Shown: one piece after another, positions 24,351-33,370 of the stretch
Layout: each line of letters starts with the position of its first letter
Position numbering within the stretch: position 1 is the first letter of the stretch
Assembly: GCA_007693785.1 (NCBI GenBank)
Contig: RECY01000025.1
Span: 62,001 to 126,000 of the forward strand
Direction of reading: 5' to 3'
Length of the DNA: 64,000 nucleotides
Origin: Phycisphaerales bacterium
GTDB taxonomy: Bacteria > Planctomycetota > Phycisphaerae > Phycisphaerales > UBA1924
Position numbers and translations under genes: made by a program
Notes under the pieces: generated by a model
The model's input: the letters and a program-made list of their open reading frames with translations, nothing else
The model's database searches: none
What the model was told of the DNA's origin: nothing

Positions 24351-25208
24351 ATGCCCGAGCACCCACCAGCACGCCCCGACGGGGCACAGATCGATCGTTC
24401 GGTCGTCTCGATCGGCGCGGGGAACATGGCGCGAGCGATCCTGCTGGGCGCGGTGGAGCGGGGCGTGATCGAGCCCGGGCTGGTCACCGCGGCCGACCCG
24501 AACCCGCCGCAGCGGGCGGTGTTCGAAGCCGTCGGCGCGCGCACGGCCGAGACGGCGGCGGTCGCGGTCGCGTCCTGCCCGCCGGACGCCGCGGTGCTGC
24601 TCGCGGTGAAGCCGCAGATGCTCGCGGGCGTCGCGGAGGAGCTGCCTGCGGGGGCGATGGACGGGCGGCTGGTCATCTCGATTCTCGCGGGGACGACGGG
24701 CGAGGGCGTGCAACGGGCGTTCGGCGGGGGCTGCCGCGTGGTGCGGGTGATGCCGAACACGCCGGCGCGGGTCGGTCGCGGGATGTCGGCGGTCTGCGCC
24801 GGGCCGGGGGCGACCGAGGAGGACCTCGCGTTCGTGGAGCGCCTGTTCGGCGCGGTGGGCGAGGTCGTGCGGCTTGAGGAAGAGCTCATGGACGCCTTTA
24901 CGGGCGTCGCCGGCTCGGGGCCCGCGTACGTGTTCTACCTCGTCGAAGCGATGACGGCGGGTGCGATCGCGACGGGCATCGAGCCGGCGGATGCGGCGCG
25001 GATCGCGCGGGCGACGGTGATCGGGGCCGCACGCTTGCTGGAGGCTTCACCGGACGAATCAGCCGAGGCGCTTCGTGCGAGCGTGACGAGCAAGAACGGG
25101 ACCACGTTCGCCGCGACCGAATCCCTCGACCGCGACGGCGTGCGGGACGCGTTCGTCCGCGCGATCCTGGCGGCGCGGGATCGGGGGCGGGAGTTGGGGC
25201 AGGGGTGA
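24351..25208 (+). CDS. proC: pyrroline-5-carboxylate reductase
   Basis: This NAD(P)H-dependent enzyme makes the last step of proline synthesis. The product is 285 residues, within the normal range. The Rossmann motif is near the N-terminus (VSIGAGNMARAIL). AVKPQ at about residue 80 and VRVMPNTPARVGRG at about 130 are typical. The C-terminal helical signature lies around residues 225-265 (ASVTSKNGTTFAA), with the GSGPAYVF segment at about 185. The ATG at 24351 is preferred. A GTG at 24327 would add eight residues with no homology. Confidence 0.95.
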   Translation: MPEHPPARPDGAQIDRSVVSIGAGNMARAILLGAVERGVIEPGLVTAADPNPPQRAVFEAVGARTAETAAVAVASCPPDAAVLLAVKPQMLAGVAEELPAGAMDGRLVISILAGTTGEGVQRAFGGGCRVVRVMPNTPARVGRGMSAVCAGPGATEEDLAFVERLFGAVGEVVRLEEELMDAFTGVAGSGPAYVFYLVEAMTAGAIATGIEPADAARIARATVIGAARLLEASPDESAEALRASVTSKNGTTFAATESLDRDGVRDAFVRAILAARDRGRELGQG

Positions 25209-25222
25209 TGGGGCAGGGGAGA

Positions 25223-25241
25223 CACAGCTCGGAGAGCTGTG
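25223..25241. terminator. hairpin between convergent proC and ABC permease genes
   Basis: CACAGCTC and GAGCTGTG form a perfect 8-bp stem around GGA. A TTTT follows 7 nt later on the plus strand. Its place between two converging gene ends suggests a shared terminator. Confidence 0.55.
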
Positions 25242-25256
25242 CGACCAGTTTTGGGT

Positions 25257-26429
25257 TTAGAAGTCGCGCCGGGTGAACCGCCACGTCGCGAACGCGGTGA
25301 CGACGAAGACGAAGGTGAGGCTGGTGCCGAGCACCCAGAACGTCGAGCGGTCGCGGACCGCCTGCTGCGTGCGCCTTTGCGCCTCGGCCTCCGCGCCCGT
25401 GTCGCGCTCGCTCATCCGCTCCTGGATCGCTTTCGCTTGGTTGTCCATCGCCTGATCGAGCTCCGCCTGGCTGATGAGCACGCGGTTGAGGAACTCGGTC
25501 GTCTCGCTGGTCTTCGGCAGCGCGGTCTTGGCGATCAGCACGCCGCGGTGCCACGGGGCGAGCGATCGCGCCAGACGCTCGTTGCGGGCGACTTCCTCGC
25601 GGGTCTGCGTGATCCGGAGGTTACCCGCTTCGATCTCCTCGAGCGTGGGCTCCGGGATCTCGGCCGTCTCGCGCTCGTCTTCCGGCAATTGGGAGCGCCG
25701 GAGCGCGACGAGCTCTCGCGAGGTGCCCTGGACCATGCGCTCGACGCGGGCCGAGCCGCGTTCGGCCTCGACCTCCGCCTGCGTCTTGATCGCCAGCAGC
25801 GCCCCGTCGCCCGCGTTCAGCAGGAAGAGAAAAAACCAGAACAGGATCGTCACGAGCAACGCCGCGATCGTCGAGCGCGTCAGCAACCCCACCAGTGCGC
25901 ACACGCAGTAGAGATAGCTGAAGAACGCGACGACAATCGGGATCGCCCAGAACAGCCCGAGCTCCCACACCCCCGCGCGGAGCCCGATCACGAGGAACGA
26001 GGCCCCGGTGAAGACGCTCACCTGCAACGCCATGAACAGCAGGCCCGTGAGCAGCTTGGTCAGAAAGATGCGGGCCCGGCTGATCGGCTTGCTGAGCGTG
26101 AGCTCGACCGAGCCGCTGGCGACAAAATCCGGGATCAGCGGCGCCGTGGAGACCAGCCCGAGAATCGTCGCGATCCACGTCAGCCAGATCCCGACGCCGA
26201 AGCTGGAGAACAAGGTCTTGTAAAATCCCTCTTGGCTGACAAAACTGGTGTTGACGCCCGGGATCTCCATCGTGTAGGTCGCGATGGAGACGCCGCGTTC
26301 GTTGATCCCGAGCAGCGCAAAGAAGGCGACCACCAGCCCGCTCAGGAGCATTGTGATCCAGAACAGCTTCTTCGCGTTCAGCTCGCGGTACGCGTCGAGG
26401 AAGATCGCGGTCGTCTGGGTGAGGATCAT
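25257..26429 (-). CDS. ABC-2 type exporter permease
   Basis: This 390-residue membrane protein has an N-terminal helix (LFWITMLLSGLVVAFFALL) and four further helices in the middle (about residues 75-190). A long soluble segment with charged helices lies at about 200-350, and a last helix (STFWVLGTSLTFVFVVTAF) near the C-terminus. The segment ASGSVELTLSKPISRARIF is typical of ABC-2/NatB-like permeases. The ATG at 26429 overlaps the ATPase stop (ATGA). Together the two genes form a complete exporter of unknown substrate. Confidence 0.85.
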   Translation of the reverse strand: MILTQTTAIFLDAYRELNAKKLFWITMLLSGLVVAFFALLGINERGVSIATYTMEIPGVNTSFVSQEGFYKTLFSSFGVGIWLTWIATILGLVSTAPLIPDFVASGSVELTLSKPISRARIFLTKLLTGLLFMALQVSVFTGASFLVIGLRAGVWELGLFWAIPIVVAFFSYLYCVCALVGLLTRSTIAALLVTILFWFFLFLLNAGDGALLAIKTQAEVEAERGSARVERMVQGTSRELVALRRSQLPEDERETAEIPEPTLEEIEAGNLRITQTREEVARNERLARSLAPWHRGVLIAKTALPKTSETTEFLNRVLISQAELDQAMDNQAKAIQERMSERDTGAEAEAQRRTQQAVRDRSTFWVLGTSLTFVFVVTAFATWRFTRRDF

Positions 26430-27481
26430 TGCGCGCCCCCCTTCTTGCCCGTCTCGCGGCTCGCGCCCGGCTTGAACGCCTCGCCCGTCGCCGGGTCCGT
26501 CACCGCCCGCATGAACAGGTCCTCCAGGCTCGGGCGCACGGGGCGCACGCTCGCGATCACCGCGCCCCGCTGTAGCAGCTCCCGCAGCACCGCCTGCACG
26601 TCGTCGGCCTGGCTCGTCGCGACCCGCAGCGTCCGCCCCTCCAGCACGATCGCCTCCGGCGCGGGCAGCCCCTTGTGCTTCGCCTCGGCGAGGCGATCCT
26701 CGACATCCGCCGGGAGCACCGCCCGCAGGCGGGCGACCGCGTCGGGGGGGATCGCGTCGGTCAGCTCGATGTCGTAGCGCCGGTCCTGCGTGGTCAGCTC
26801 GTCGATGGTCCCCTGCGAAGCGACGACGCCCTGCACGAGAATCGCGACGCGGTCGCAGACCATCTCCAGTTCGCTCAGCAGGTGGCTGTTGACGAAGACG
26901 GTCTTGCCGCGGGATTTGAGCTCGGTGAGGACGTTGCGGATGTCGCGCCGTCCGACGGGGTCCACGCCGTCGGTGGGCTCGTCGAGAAGGACGAGGTCCG
27001 GGTCGTTCATGAGGGCCTGGGCGATGCCGAGGCGTTGGCGCATCCCCTTGGAGTAGCCGCCGACCTTTTTCTTGCGCCAATCGGTCATGCCGACGAGCTC
27101 AAGGAGTTCGGCCGAGCGTTTCTGACGCGCCGCACGCGGCACGCCGGCGAGGGCGCCGTAGTAGTCGAGCGCCTGCCCGCCGGTGAGGTAATCAGGGAAC
27201 TTGTGGTGCTCGGGCAGGTAGCCGACGTTCGCGAGGGTGCTCTTCTCCCCCACGCGCCGCCCGAGGACGGTCCCCTCGACGCGGGTCGGGCGGATGACGG
27301 TCATCAGGATCTTGACCAGCGTCGATTTTCCGGCCCCGTTGGGCCCGAGCAACCCGAAGACCTCGCCCCGGTGGACGCGCATCTCGATGCCGCGGAGGGC
27401 TTGGACCTTGCCCTTGTACGTCTTGGCGGCGTCGCGGATATCGATCGCGTTGTCGCTGTCTGGCTTGCTTGTGGCGACCAC
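26426..27481 (-). CDS. ABC exporter ATP-binding protein
   Basis: This 351-residue ATPase has Walker A GPNGAGKST at 46-54, the signature YSKGMRQRLG at about 150, and Walker B LVLLDEP with the H-loop SHLLSE. A C-terminal domain (about 220-330) of the DrrA/NatA type ends in PSLEDLF. The start is GTG at 27481 with a strong purine run GGGGGGA 8 nt upstream. A TAGCCT hexamer at 27531-27536 (minus) may be the promoter. The operon partner is the permease immediately downstream. Confidence 0.92.
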   Translation of the reverse strand: MVATSKPDSDNAIDIRDAAKTYKGKVQALRGIEMRVHRGEVFGLLGPNGAGKSTLVKILMTVIRPTRVEGTVLGRRVGEKSTLANVGYLPEHHKFPDYLTGGQALDYYGALAGVPRAARQKRSAELLELVGMTDWRKKKVGGYSKGMRQRLGIAQALMNDPDLVLLDEPTDGVDPVGRRDIRNVLTELKSRGKTVFVNSHLLSELEMVCDRVAILVQGVVASQGTIDELTTQDRRYDIELTDAIPPDAVARLRAVLPADVEDRLAEAKHKGLPAPEAIVLEGRTLRVATSQADDVQAVLRELLQRGAVIASVRPVRPSLEDLFMRAVTDPATGEAFKPGASRETGKKGGAQ

Positions 27482-27568
27482 GGCTTGTTCCCCCCGTCAA
27501 AACCTGCTCGGCACCGTCCCTATTGGGTGGAGGCTAGACGAACTTTCACCCCGGCGTGGCGATCCGGC

Positions 27569-28258
27569 TCAGGCGCATTTGCGGGCGACGACGTGGAAGA
27601 CGTGCCAGTGCTTGTCCTGCCCCTCGGCGTCGGCCGCGTCGTGCTCGTCCTCGTCGAAACGCTCCAGCTCGAAGCCCTTCAGCAACCGCTCGGCCTCCTC
27701 GCCCGTCTGGTGCGAGCGGTCGGGCAGGCTCGCCCACGTGTCCCGGTCGCCAAAAAGCTGCCCCGCGAACCGCCCGCCGGGCTCGATCGCGTCCACGATC
27801 GTGCGCCAGAGGCGGTCGAACGCGTCCGGTCGGCAGAACGGGAGCGTGAAGCTGGCGTTCACCAGGCGAACCCGGGGAAGCTCAAGGGCTTCGAGTTCCG
27901 CGAGCTGCATCCGCAGACGTGGCGTCGGGGCGAGGTCCTGGCGGAGGACCAATCGCCGGATCGCGTCCGGGTGTCCGTCGATCGCGAGGACCGACCAGCC
28001 GCGCCGGAGGAGTTCCATCGTGTCCCGCCCCTCGCCGCACCCGATGTCGACCGCCTGGGCGGTTTGAGCATCGAACGAGAGGTCGGCGTCGAACAGGTCG
28101 AGCGCCCGGACGAGCGTCTCGCGCGGGGGCTTTCCGGCGACGGCGTCGAAATAAGCGGGCCAGTCCCGCGTCCAGGCCGCCCGGAAGGCGGGGGCGGATG
28201 ATGAGGATGCAGGGGCGGCGGGATCGGTGCGGGCGGGGTTGGTCGCGGGGTTGGTCAT
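27569..28258 (-). CDS. class I SAM-dependent methyltransferase
   Basis: This 229-residue methyltransferase has the SAM-binding motif I VDIGCGEGRDT at about residue 70, followed by the acidic end of beta-2 (VLAIDGHP). A post-motif segment with VRLVNASFTLPFC is similar to tellurite-resistance/TehB-like and small-molecule methyltransferases. The first about 30 residues are low complexity. The ATG at 28258 is only 14 nt from the divergent UbiD start. The substrate is unknown. Confidence 0.82.
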   Translation of the reverse strand: MTNPATNPARTDPAAPASSSSAPAFRAAWTRDWPAYFDAVAGKPPRETLVRALDLFDADLSFDAQTAQAVDIGCGEGRDTMELLRRGWSVLAIDGHPDAIRRLVLRQDLAPTPRLRMQLAELEALELPRVRLVNASFTLPFCRPDAFDRLWRTIVDAIEPGGRFAGQLFGDRDTWASLPDRSHQTGEEAERLLKGFELERFDEDEHDAADAEGQDKHWHVFHVVARKCA

Positions 28259-28263
28259 AGGCT
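28258..28263 (+). promoter_or_regulatory. TAGGCT -10-like element for the UbiD gene
   Basis: TAGGCT ends 9 nt before the UbiD ATG and begins on the last base of the divergent methyltransferase start codon, so the promoter must lie inside that coding sequence. An AAGGA close to the ATG might also serve as a weak ribosome site. Confidence 0.4.
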
Positions 28264-28272
28264 AAGGACGAT

Positions 28273-30375
28273 ATGTACAAAGACCTGCGCACGATGGTGG
28301 CGGCGTTCGAAGCGAGCGGGGAGCTCGTCCGCGTCCGCGAGCCCGTCTCCCCAGTGCTCGAGATCACCGAAATCGCCGACCGCGCCAGCAAATCACCTGC
28401 CCCCAACCCGCCCAGCGCCTCGGCGCAACGCAACGACCCCCGCTTCCACCGCCTCGGCGGCCCCGCGCTGCTGTTCGAAAACGTCCGCGGCAGCGACACG
28501 CCCGTGCTCATCAACGCCTTCGGCAGCTACCGGCGGATGGAGATGGCCCTCGGGTGCGCCGAGGGTCAAGCCCGGTCGGGTCCGGACGGCAAGGGCGGGT
28601 TCGACGCGATCGGCGCGATCATCGGGGAACTGGTCAAGCCGCAGCCCCCGCGGTCGTTCGGCGAGGCTCTCGCGAAGGCGAAGCAGTTCGCCCCGCTGCT
28701 CAAGATCGGGCCCAAACGCCTCCGCGGGCTTGGCCCGTGCCAACAGGTCGTCGAGACCGGCGACGCGATCGACCTGACCCGCCTCCCGATCCTGCGGTGC
28801 TGGCCCTTAGACGGCGACTTCGCCTCGGTCGGCTACCCGGGCGGCATCAACGACGGTGTGCCGGGCCTCGGGCACCCCTCGATTAATGCGGAGACGTGGG
28901 AGCGCGATGTTCGCGGGCGGTACATCACCCTCGCGGGGATCCACACGGTCCACGCCGACGATCGGGATTCGCCCAAGCCCGCGAGCCACAACATCGGGAT
29001 GTACCGCGTGCAGCTGCTCGGCAAAGACCGCGTGGCGATGCACTGGCACGTCCACCACGACGGGGCGGCCCACTGGCGGAGCTGGAAGAAACTCGGGCAG
29101 CCGATGCCCGTCGCGATCGTGCTGGGCGGGCCCAGCGTGCTCCCCTACGGCGCGACAGCGCCCCTCCCGCCGGGGATCAGCGAACTGCTGATGGCGGGGT
29201 TCCTGAACGGCAAGGGGATCCGGCTCGTGCGCGCGAAGACGGTCCCGCTCTGGGTGCCGGCGGACGCGGAGATGGTGATCGAAGGGTGGGTGAGCCACGA
29301 GGCCGGGGTGATCGGATGGGACCCGCGCGAGACCGACGAGCCGCTCGGCGAAGGCGCGGTCTTCGAGGGCCCATTCGGCGACCACACCGGGTTCTACTCG
29401 ATGCCGGACCGCTACCCGGTCGTGCGCGTCAGCGCCGTCACGCGGCGCACGGACGCGGTGTATCCGACGACGGTCGTGGGGCTGCCGCCGCAGGAGGATT
29501 ACTACCTCGGCAAAGCGACCGAGCGTCTGTTCCTGCCGCTGCTGAAGGTGCTGGTGCCAGATATTGAGGACTACGACCTGCCGATGTTCGGCGCGTTCCA
29601 CAACTGCGCGTTTATTCGGATCAAGAAGCACTACCCGATGCAGGCACGCCGTGTGATGCACGCGATCTGGGGCGCGGGGCAGATGGCTTGGACGAAGACG
29701 ATCTTCGTGGTCGACGAATCGGTCGATGTGCACGACACGACGGCCGTGCTGCGAGCGGCCGCCGCCAACTGCCACCCGGTGCGCGACGTCGAGCGCGTCC
29801 TCGGCCCGCTGGACATCCTCGACCACGCCGCACCGCGACTCGGGAGCGGCACCAAGCTCGGCTTCGACGGCACGCCGCGATGGACCGGCGAGGACATCGA
29901 CGGCGAGCCGATCGCCCCGCCCCGCCCAGCGCTTTCCGGCGATGCGCGGGAGCGTTACCTCGCGGGCGTGCGCACGATCGAGGGCGTGCGCGAGACGGCG
30001 CTACCGGTCGAACTCGGCGGCTGGCTGCTGGTTTCGATCGAGAAAACCCGCCCCGGGCAGGGGCGCGAGGTGCTGGAGGCGGTCTGGCGTGTCGCGTGCG
30101 AGGGCGAGCCGCCGGCGTTTGTCGTGGTCGTGGACCGCAACGTGGACGTCGCGGATTTCGACCGCGTGCTCTTTCACTGGTGCGCCAACAGCGACGCCGG
30201 GCGGGACGCGGTGGTGGACCGCGAGCGCGGTCGCCTCGGCTTCGACGCGACGGGCAAGGACGCGGGGGATGCGCACGCGGGGCAGGCGGTGCGGGCGTGG
30301 CCGCCGATTATCGAGATGGATGTCGCAACGCGCGAGCTCGTCGATCGCAAGTGGTCGAGCTACGGGATCGGATGA
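28273..30375 (+). CDS. UbiD-family (de)carboxylase
   Basis: This 700-residue prenylated-FMN-dependent decarboxylase is well above the roughly 490-residue UbiD length. The size resembles the longer UbiD forms, with extra sequence after about residue 480. Conserved pieces include ENVRGSDTPVLINAFGS at about 75-90, the metal/prFMN-binding region around NIGMYRVQLLGKDRVAMHWH at about 235-255, and EAGVIGWDPRETDEPLGEGAVFEGPFGDHTGFY near 340, where the catalytic Glu/Arg network lies. It may act on a quinone precursor or another aromatic acid. No ubiX-like prenyltransferase is in the window. It converges on the carboxypeptidase gene with a 6-bp gap. Confidence 0.88.
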   Translation: MYKDLRTMVAAFEASGELVRVREPVSPVLEITEIADRASKSPAPNPPSASAQRNDPRFHRLGGPALLFENVRGSDTPVLINAFGSYRRMEMALGCAEGQARSGPDGKGGFDAIGAIIGELVKPQPPRSFGEALAKAKQFAPLLKIGPKRLRGLGPCQQVVETGDAIDLTRLPILRCWPLDGDFASVGYPGGINDGVPGLGHPSINAETWERDVRGRYITLAGIHTVHADDRDSPKPASHNIGMYRVQLLGKDRVAMHWHVHHDGAAHWRSWKKLGQPMPVAIVLGGPSVLPYGATAPLPPGISELLMAGFLNGKGIRLVRAKTVPLWVPADAEMVIEGWVSHEAGVIGWDPRETDEPLGEGAVFEGPFGDHTGFYSMPDRYPVVRVSAVTRRTDAVYPTTVVGLPPQEDYYLGKATERLFLPLLKVLVPDIEDYDLPMFGAFHNCAFIRIKKHYPMQARRVMHAIWGAGQMAWTKTIFVVDESVDVHDTTAVLRAAAANCHPVRDVERVLGPLDILDHAAPRLGSGTKLGFDGTPRWTGEDIDGEPIAPPRPALSGDARERYLAGVRTIEGVRETALPVELGGWLLVSIEKTRPGQGREVLEAVWRVACEGEPPAFVVVVDRNVDVADFDRVLFHWCANSDAGRDAVVDRERGRLGFDATGKDAGDAHAGQAVRAWPPIIEMDVATRELVDRKWSSYGIG

Positions 30376-30381
30376 TCGTGA

Positions 30382-31956
30382 TCACCCGCCCATCGCGGGT
30401 TCATCGGCGTGCGCGCGCGTGCGGAGCTCCCCCGGGTTTTCACTCAGCCAGCGATCGAGACGGAGCACGATCGACTCGTGGTAGTGGCGCGCGTTGCGTT
30501 CCTGGTTGCTGTCGCGGAGGTCGTTGCAGAGGATGCTGAAGGCGACGGTGCGCCCGGTCTCGGGATGGACGATGTACCCGCTGAGACAGCGAACGCCGCG
30601 GAGCGTGCCGCTCTTGGCGAGGACGACGTTGCGGAGCTCCGCGTCGCGGAAGCGGGAGCGGAGCGTGCCCTCGCTCGGCATGGGGAGCGAGGCGATGAAG
30701 TGCGGGGCGAGGCGCTGATCCTGGCGAACCACGCGGAGCCAGGCCGCCATCGTCGCGGGCGAGATCGCGTTGTCGCGGCTCATGCCCGAGCCGTCGGCGA
30801 TGCTCACGCTCGAGGCGTGGTCCGGCCCGAGGCGATCGCCCAGGACCATGCGCACGGCCGCCGCCCCGGACTCCCAACTCCCGCTGTCGCCCGTGAGCGC
30901 GTGCCCGGCGAGCTTGATCAGCGCTTCAGCGTAGAGGTTGTAGCTGTCGGCGTTGCACCGGCGGAGCACGTCGTGCAGGAGTGTCGTGACGACGACCAGC
31001 ACGCGATCGGGCTGGATCGGCTCGTCGCGCTCGGCGAGGCGGACGCTCGCGTCATGGGTCAGGGGTCGATCCGGGCCGATGACGATCCCGCGGGCGCGGA
31101 GGCGCTCGGCGAGGAGGGAGCCGAAGAACATCGAGGGGTTGTGGATCGAGACCCGGACGGGGACCTGCGCGGGCGTGCGCACGTCGCCGAAGAGGGTGAA
31201 GTCATTGGAGGCGGGTCGGCGTGCGACCCAGGGCGTGTTCTGCCCGGCGCCGACGGTGCGAGCGCGGTTCCGGACCTCGATCCAGTCGGCGCGGGGCTCG
31301 AGGCTGAACGTCGGCGGCGTGCCGGGCCCATCGGGGGCGGGGCGCGGGTAGATCGAAAGGACGTTGGTGTGGAAGTTGAGCCCGCTGACCTCGGCGCAGT
31401 ACCAGCGGTTGAGCTGCTCGTCGGGCCAGGAGGGGTGGGCGAGGTCGCGGTCGAAGACGCGGTCGTCGATGACGAGTTCGGTGAACCGCCGGACGCCGCT
31501 GCGTTCGACGGCGGTGATGATGCGTTCGAGCAGGTCTTCGACGCTCATCTGCGGATCGGCGGTGCCGAGCAGGGCGGGGTCGCCGAAGGCGGGATCGCCG
31601 GAGCCTCGGACGACGAGGCGGTCGCCCCAGAGGAGGACCTCGGTGCGGAAGACGTGATCCGGCCCGAGGAGGGCGAGCGCGACGCCGGAGCTGAGGAGCT
31701 TCTGGTTGCTCGCGGGGATCATGGGTTGGTGGGCGTCGAGGCTGATGAGCGTGCGCCCGGTCTGAACGTCGATCGCGGAGACGCCGATCGTGGAGCCGAG
31801 CAGGTGGTGCTCGCCGATCAGGTCCTGCGCCCGTTTGTCAAGAGCCCCGCTGCTCGCGAAGGCGGGGGCCACGAGGATCGCGATCGCGGCCGTCAGCACC
31901 GCCCACAGGTCGGGTCGTCGGAGAGTGGCGGCTCGGTGGCTGGCGGTCGGGGTCAT
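30382..31956 (-). CDS. dacB: D-alanyl-D-alanine carboxypeptidase/endopeptidase (PBP4, DacB type)
   Basis: This 524-residue penicillin-binding protein trims or cleaves peptidoglycan peptides in the periplasm. A signal peptide lies at residues 14-35. The nucleophile motif SNQK is at 83-86, the second motif (SIADGSGMSRDN) and the KSG triad (LAKSGTLRGV) follow, and the extra domain between motifs 1 and 2 is characteristic of PBP4. The ATG at 31956 has GAGG upstream. Its presence fits the finding that many planctomycetes do make peptidoglycan. Confidence 0.93.
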   Translation of the reverse strand: MTPTASHRAATLRRPDLWAVLTAAIAILVAPAFASSGALDKRAQDLIGEHHLLGSTIGVSAIDVQTGRTLISLDAHQPMIPASNQKLLSSGVALALLGPDHVFRTEVLLWGDRLVVRGSGDPAFGDPALLGTADPQMSVEDLLERIITAVERSGVRRFTELVIDDRVFDRDLAHPSWPDEQLNRWYCAEVSGLNFHTNVLSIYPRPAPDGPGTPPTFSLEPRADWIEVRNRARTVGAGQNTPWVARRPASNDFTLFGDVRTPAQVPVRVSIHNPSMFFGSLLAERLRARGIVIGPDRPLTHDASVRLAERDEPIQPDRVLVVVTTLLHDVLRRCNADSYNLYAEALIKLAGHALTGDSGSWESGAAAVRMVLGDRLGPDHASSVSIADGSGMSRDNAISPATMAAWLRVVRQDQRLAPHFIASLPMPSEGTLRSRFRDAELRNVVLAKSGTLRGVRCLSGYIVHPETGRTVAFSILCNDLRDSNQERNARHYHESIVLRLDRWLSENPGELRTRAHADEPAMGG

Positions 31957-32128
31957 CGGCACCTCGCAAGTCGTCGGGTTATCAACATCGGGCGGGCCGT
32001 GTCGGGTCACTTGTTCCCAAGCCACCGGGCACGGGCGTGCACGCCGGCAAACCGGCGACGCTCGTGCAACGGATCGGCATCCGGGGCCCGTCGCCTCCAG
32101 CCTCAGCCTGAAACACCATCGCGGGGGC

Positions 32129-32632
32129 TCAGCGCGCGGAAAGCTCATCGCCGGCTTCGAGGCGGAAGCGGATCAACGCGAGCAATTCCTCCGCCCCGGT
32201 CTTGGTCTGGAGGTGCCAGGTGGGCCAGAAGACCCCGTCGACCGGGCTCGACGCGAGGATGCCTTCGCGGACGGTTTTCGCGACCTGACGGGGCTTGAGG
32301 GCGGCGATGATCTCGGTGGGGAGCGGGACGCAGAGCTTGGGCTGCGCCGGCTCCGGCACGAGATACGCGAACGGAGGCGGCGAGGGCTGGGGTGCGCCCG
32401 GCGTGACGCCCCCTTCGGGCTCGGGGGGGACGATCCGGTAGCTCAGGCACCACCGCCAGGGGATGCCTTCCCATCCGAGGCGTTCCTCGCAGCGGTCGAT
32501 CGCGAGCAGGCCGGACCGGGTCATGTGAAAGGGCTCGGCGTCGGCCTTGGGCAGGCCGAGGAGCAGTTCTTCGGTGCTCGGCTCGCGGAACCGATCGCTC
32601 CAGATCGAGCGTTCGGGGTCAGGGCTGGACAT
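32129..32632 (-). CDS. hypothetical protein
   Basis: This 167-residue soluble protein of unknown function has no signal peptide or membrane helix. It is rich in Pro, Trp and Glu. A segment around residues 45-70 (LAIDRCEERLGWEGIPWRWCLSYR) and a C-terminal part (WPTWHLQTKTGAEELLALIRFRLEAG) look folded, separated by a Pro-rich linker. The ATG at 32632 has GGGAG 6 nt upstream, and coding character is good. It is divergent from the receiver protein. Confidence 0.6.
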   Translation of the reverse strand: MSSPDPERSIWSDRFREPSTEELLLGLPKADAEPFHMTRSGLLAIDRCEERLGWEGIPWRWCLSYRIVPPEPEGGVTPGAPQPSPPPFAYLVPEPAQPKLCVPLPTEIIAALKPRQVAKTVREGILASSPVDGVFWPTWHLQTKTGAEELLALIRFRLEAGDELSAR

Positions 32633-32740
32633 CGGCGGCTCCCTCGGGCTCGGCGAGCACGCACCCGGGGCACGCCGAGCGATTCCTAGCGTCTCGGGCG
32701 ACGGTTTTCCACCGCCGGCGCGGACGTGGAGCGAACCGGC

Positions 32741-32746
32741 TAGCAT
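32741..32746 (+). promoter_or_regulatory. TAGCAT -10-like element upstream of receiver gene
   Basis: TAGCAT ends 9 nt before the ATG at 32756, implying a leader of about 3 nt. An AGGA in between could alternatively be a ribosome site. Confidence 0.4.
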
Positions 32747-32755
32747 CAGGACCTC

Positions 32756-33220
32756 ATGGCCGACCCGAACAACGCCAACCCGAACGCCGCCGCCTCGGCA
32801 CCCGTGCTGATCGTCGATGACAACGAGCAGAACCTCGAACTTCTCGAGGCCTATCTCGAGGACCTGGGCGTCCCGATTGTCACCGCGACCGACGGGCAGC
32901 AGGCCCTCGATCTGGCGGCGAAGCACAAGCCGGCGGTCGTGCTGCTGGACGTGATGATGCCGCGGATGAGCGGCTTCCAGGCGTGCGAGCGCCTGAAAAA
33001 GAACGAGGCGACGCGGGACGTCCCGGTGATCCTGGTCACGGCTCTGAACGAGGTCGCCGATCAGGAGCGGGGCGTCGAGGCCGGGGCGGATGATTTCCTG
33101 ACCAAGCCCGTGAATCGCCTTGAGTTGCTGACGCGCGTCCGCTCGCTGATGAAAGTCAGCCGCCTGCAGACCGACCTGGACGCGGCTCAGGATGAGGTCC
33201 GTCGCCTTCGCGACGAGTGA
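32756..33220 (+). CDS. response regulator receiver protein
   Basis: This 154-residue receiver has the acidic pair at residues 21-22 (LIVDDNEQN), the phospho-acceptor Asp65 (VVLLDVMMPRMSG), Thr95 and Lys117 (FLTKPV). The N-terminal 15 residues are an Asn/Ala-rich tail, and the C-terminal 25 residues form a probable coiled coil (LQTDLDAAQDEVRRLRDE). It lacks an output domain and may act by protein contact, as in receivers that precede PP2C or GGDEF domains; here the protein ends. Confidence 0.9.
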   Translation: MADPNNANPNAAASAPVLIVDDNEQNLELLEAYLEDLGVPIVTATDGQQALDLAAKHKPAVVLLDVMMPRMSGFQACERLKKNEATRDVPVILVTALNEVADQERGVEAGADDFLTKPVNRLELLTRVRSLMKVSRLQTDLDAAQDEVRRLRDE

Positions 33221-33313
33221 CCCCCTGCGTTCGACAGATAAAGAACGATTGTCCGGGCGCTTGCAGGCGATGCCGTCTATTGCTGCGCCATCTGGATGGT
33301 GCCGCGGAAAAAG

Positions 33314-33341
33314 AACCGCCCCGCGAGCGAGCGGGGCGGTT
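33314..33341 (-). terminator. terminator of the nuclease-dockerin gene
   Basis: A perfect 11-bp stem (AACCGCCCCGC with its complement) has a 6-nt loop and is followed on the minus strand by CTTTTTCC. It lies 30 nt past the stop at 33371. Confidence 0.85.
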
Positions 33342-33370
33342 GAGGCGTGCGAGTGGTGCGGGATCGCGGG

